Part shown: piece by piece, positions 11,028 through 12,393 of the stretch
Position numbering within the stretch: the stretch's first letter is position 1
Layout: each line of letters starts with the position of its first letter
Source of the DNA: Patescibacteria group bacterium UBA6899
GTDB taxonomy: Bacteria; Patescibacteriota; Minisyncoccia; Phycocordibacterales; UBA6899
Assembly: GCA_002451235.1 (NCBI GenBank)
Contig: DKBN01000045.1
Location: 1-12,393 of the forward strand
DNA length: 12,393 bases
Direction: 5' to 3'
The notes under the pieces: model-generated
The model's database searches: none
What the model was told of the DNA's origin: nothing
Seen by the model: the letters and a program-made list of their open reading frames with translations, nothing else
Program-made: the position numbers and the translations under genes

Positions 11028-12393
11028 TCACGGGGCCGAAGAAGATGTGGCACTCTGAGCTGGGAGCGCCTGCGATGAGGTTGCAGCCCCCTCCGGCAGA
11101 GCGGGCAAAGATGTGGTACGGTCGAGGCACACATACCCCGCCTCCCCTGCGCATCCTGCGGTATCGGCCCCCTTGATCTCCCCCTGGATATCTCGATCGA
11201 TGTCGAGTGCGGGATTCTCCTTGTCAGAAAGATCGATGCCGAGATGATATTCGGGACAGGTCGTTGCTTTGAAGGTGCACCGATGCGCTTTGTCATACTT
11301 CCCGACCGCGGCATATCCGTAGTAGATGAACTCCTTCAAGATCGTTGAGGACGCGTTCTCGGGGGCATAAACTGGATCGCCCGTTATCTCGGAGAGCTGC
11401 GTCGGATAGCGCTTCTTGTCGGCAAAATATTTTGCAAGTGAGGCTTGCACCGAGTCCATCGTTCGGACACGCTCTTCATCAAGAGCGGCGGTCGCTTGCT
11501 TCGCCTGATATTGTTCCATCTCGTATTTCACCTGATCCATCGTTAGAGCGGCAGGAGGAACTGAAACCGCGACCGGCGCATCCATGCCAAGTATCGAAAG
11601 ATCGAACGAGAATGTTCCTTTCGTGCGAACTCCGAACAGTTCGTCGTCGAGAGGAAGCGAGAGTTCGATGCGTTCGGGCTTACCGTCTCCCTTCCCAACG
11701 TAAATGAACGCTTGCGCTTTCGCCCATGCATCGTGAAGCCGGACGTCACCGCCTTCGGGAACGATCAACGTCTTGCCGGTATAGAGCTTCGTGAGCGCTT
11801 CCACGAACGCGGTGGTCTTCTCTGGGTCAAGCGCGAACGAGTATTTCCATACACTGCTCCCGTCAGCGAGCGTGGCGGATGACGCTCTCCCCCCGGAAAC
11901 GAGCGGATCATTCGCGAGAAATGTGGATAGGAACGAATGCCCATCTCCTGCGCCGAGAAACCCACCATAGGTATTGCCTGCGACCCCACCGCCGGAAAGC
12001 GCAAGTTCTTTTGCGATCTCGTCGAGGTCGATATTGATCCAATTGTCGTTGAGCACACTCGGATCGATGTTCTTGTTCTCAGGTGCCTGCGTCGCATGAA
12101 AATAGAGCGTGTTTCCGATGATACGAAGCTCCCCCCCCAACGCTGCTGCCCAGACCGTCTGGTCCATCTGGTAATCACCGTCGAACGAGACGGTATGTGA
12201 TCCATCGGTGAATCCTCCTTTTTCGATCTTTGTACTTCCCTTACTATCAAGTGTGATCCGAAGATGGCCAGTGGAGCTTTGTGCCGGTCCTGAGAATGAA
12301 AGATTCGAATGAAGCGTCCCTTGATACGAAAGTGATGTGGCAGCGGAAAAGAGGCGGGAAATGTCCGGAGGAGCGGGAGAGCGCATGAAGAAG
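11028..12393 (-). CDS. Probable exported protein: lipoprotein-like domain plus C-terminal pilin-like domain (5' end outside window)
   Basis: The frame stays open to the right edge, and the first ATG inside the window (12386) lies so close to it that the true N-terminus, probably with a signal or membrane anchor, is likely missing. At least 452 residues are visible. Residues about 18-280 form alternating strands (YQGTLHSNLSFSG, WINIDLDEIAKEL, SVWKYSFALDPEK, PERIELSLPL) resembling LolA/LppX-type lipoprotein domains. Residues about 300-424 look like the globular part of a type IV pilin or pseudopilin: ERVRTMDSVQASLAKYFADK, KRYPTQ, YYGYAAVG, a CTFKATTCPEYHLGIDL segment and CLD near the end. The hydrophobic pilin helix is absent. 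The tail is Ser/Ala/Pro-rich. The function is unknown and the domain calls are by pattern only. Confidence 0.7.
   Translation of the reverse strand, partial: FFMRSPAPPDISRLFSAATSLSYQGTLHSNLSFSGPAQSSTGHLRITLDSKGSTKIEKGGFTDGSHTVSFDGDYQMDQTVWAAALGGELRIIGNTLYFHATQAPENKNIDPSVLNDNWINIDLDEIAKELALSGGGVAGNTYGGFLGAGDGHSFLSTFLANDPLVSGGRASSATLADGSSVWKYSFALDPEKTTAFVEALTKLYTGKTLIVPEGGDVRLHDAWAKAQAFIYVGKGDGKPERIELSLPLDDELFGVRTKGTFSFDLSILGMDAPVAVSVPPAALTMDQVKYEMEQYQAKQATAALDEERVRTMDSVQASLAKYFADKKRYPTQLSEITGDPVYAPENASSTILKEFIYYGYAAVGKYDKAHRCTFKATTCPEYHLGIDLSDKENPALDIDRDIQGEIKGADTAGCAGEAGYVCLDRTTSLPALPEGAATSSQALPAQSATSSSAP

Overview
The window looks like a piece of a Patescibacteria/CPR chromosome, most like Parcubacteria. 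This is inferred from gene content and style, not from a database search. Supporting points are a short prolyl-tRNA synthetase without an editing domain, a very small MreD-like protein, an frr-rseP-proS cluster that lacks the usual uppS, cdsA and dxr genes, two mreB genes, and a 216-residue orphan protein of a type I remember from many CPR genomes. Several genes end in TGA, so the standard bacterial code applies and the TGA=Gly code of Gracilibacteria/SR1 does not.

Layout, left to right. Positions 1-159 (minus) hold the 5' end of greA, cut by the window edge, with its own promoter. Positions 247-4194 (minus) are a cell-elongation operon transcribed mreB, mreC, mreD-like, mrdA (PBP2). Positions 4276-4597 (plus) hold a possible small gene with its own promoter, ribosome binding site and terminator, lying between two minus-strand operons. 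Positions 4595-8209 (minus) are a housekeeping cluster transcribed holB, frr, rseP, proS. Positions 8230-9956 are a plus-strand accessory island of three short monocistronic genes, each with its own promoter and terminator, followed by what may be a decayed fourth module. Positions 9957-10970 (minus) hold a second mreB. Positions 11028-12393 (minus) hold most of an exported protein joining a lipoprotein-like domain to a pilin-like domain, cut by the right edge.

The most interesting part is the plus-strand island. Two of its genes share a promoter-plus-leader design. A TTGCnn, 17 bp, TGT-TATCA promoter is predicted to start transcription one base before an RNA element that can fold as a hairpin or a compact H-type pseudoknot: GCCY, RAA, CCGGAU, GGGC, RAR, AUCCGG. 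The 216-residue gene is also flanked by two identical 70-bp direct repeats. Each repeat consists of a strong intrinsic terminator followed by a near-perfect 23-bp palindrome and ends exactly at the palindrome edge. The result is a cassette-like unit of palindrome, promoter, 5' RNA element, ORF, terminator, palindrome.

A second theme is a split in translation style. The core minus-strand genes have no visible Shine-Dalgarno sequence, and four of them (greA, mreB1, mreB2, proS) have -10 elements so close to the ATG that their mRNAs should be leaderless or nearly so. The small plus-strand genes all have good Shine-Dalgarno sequences.
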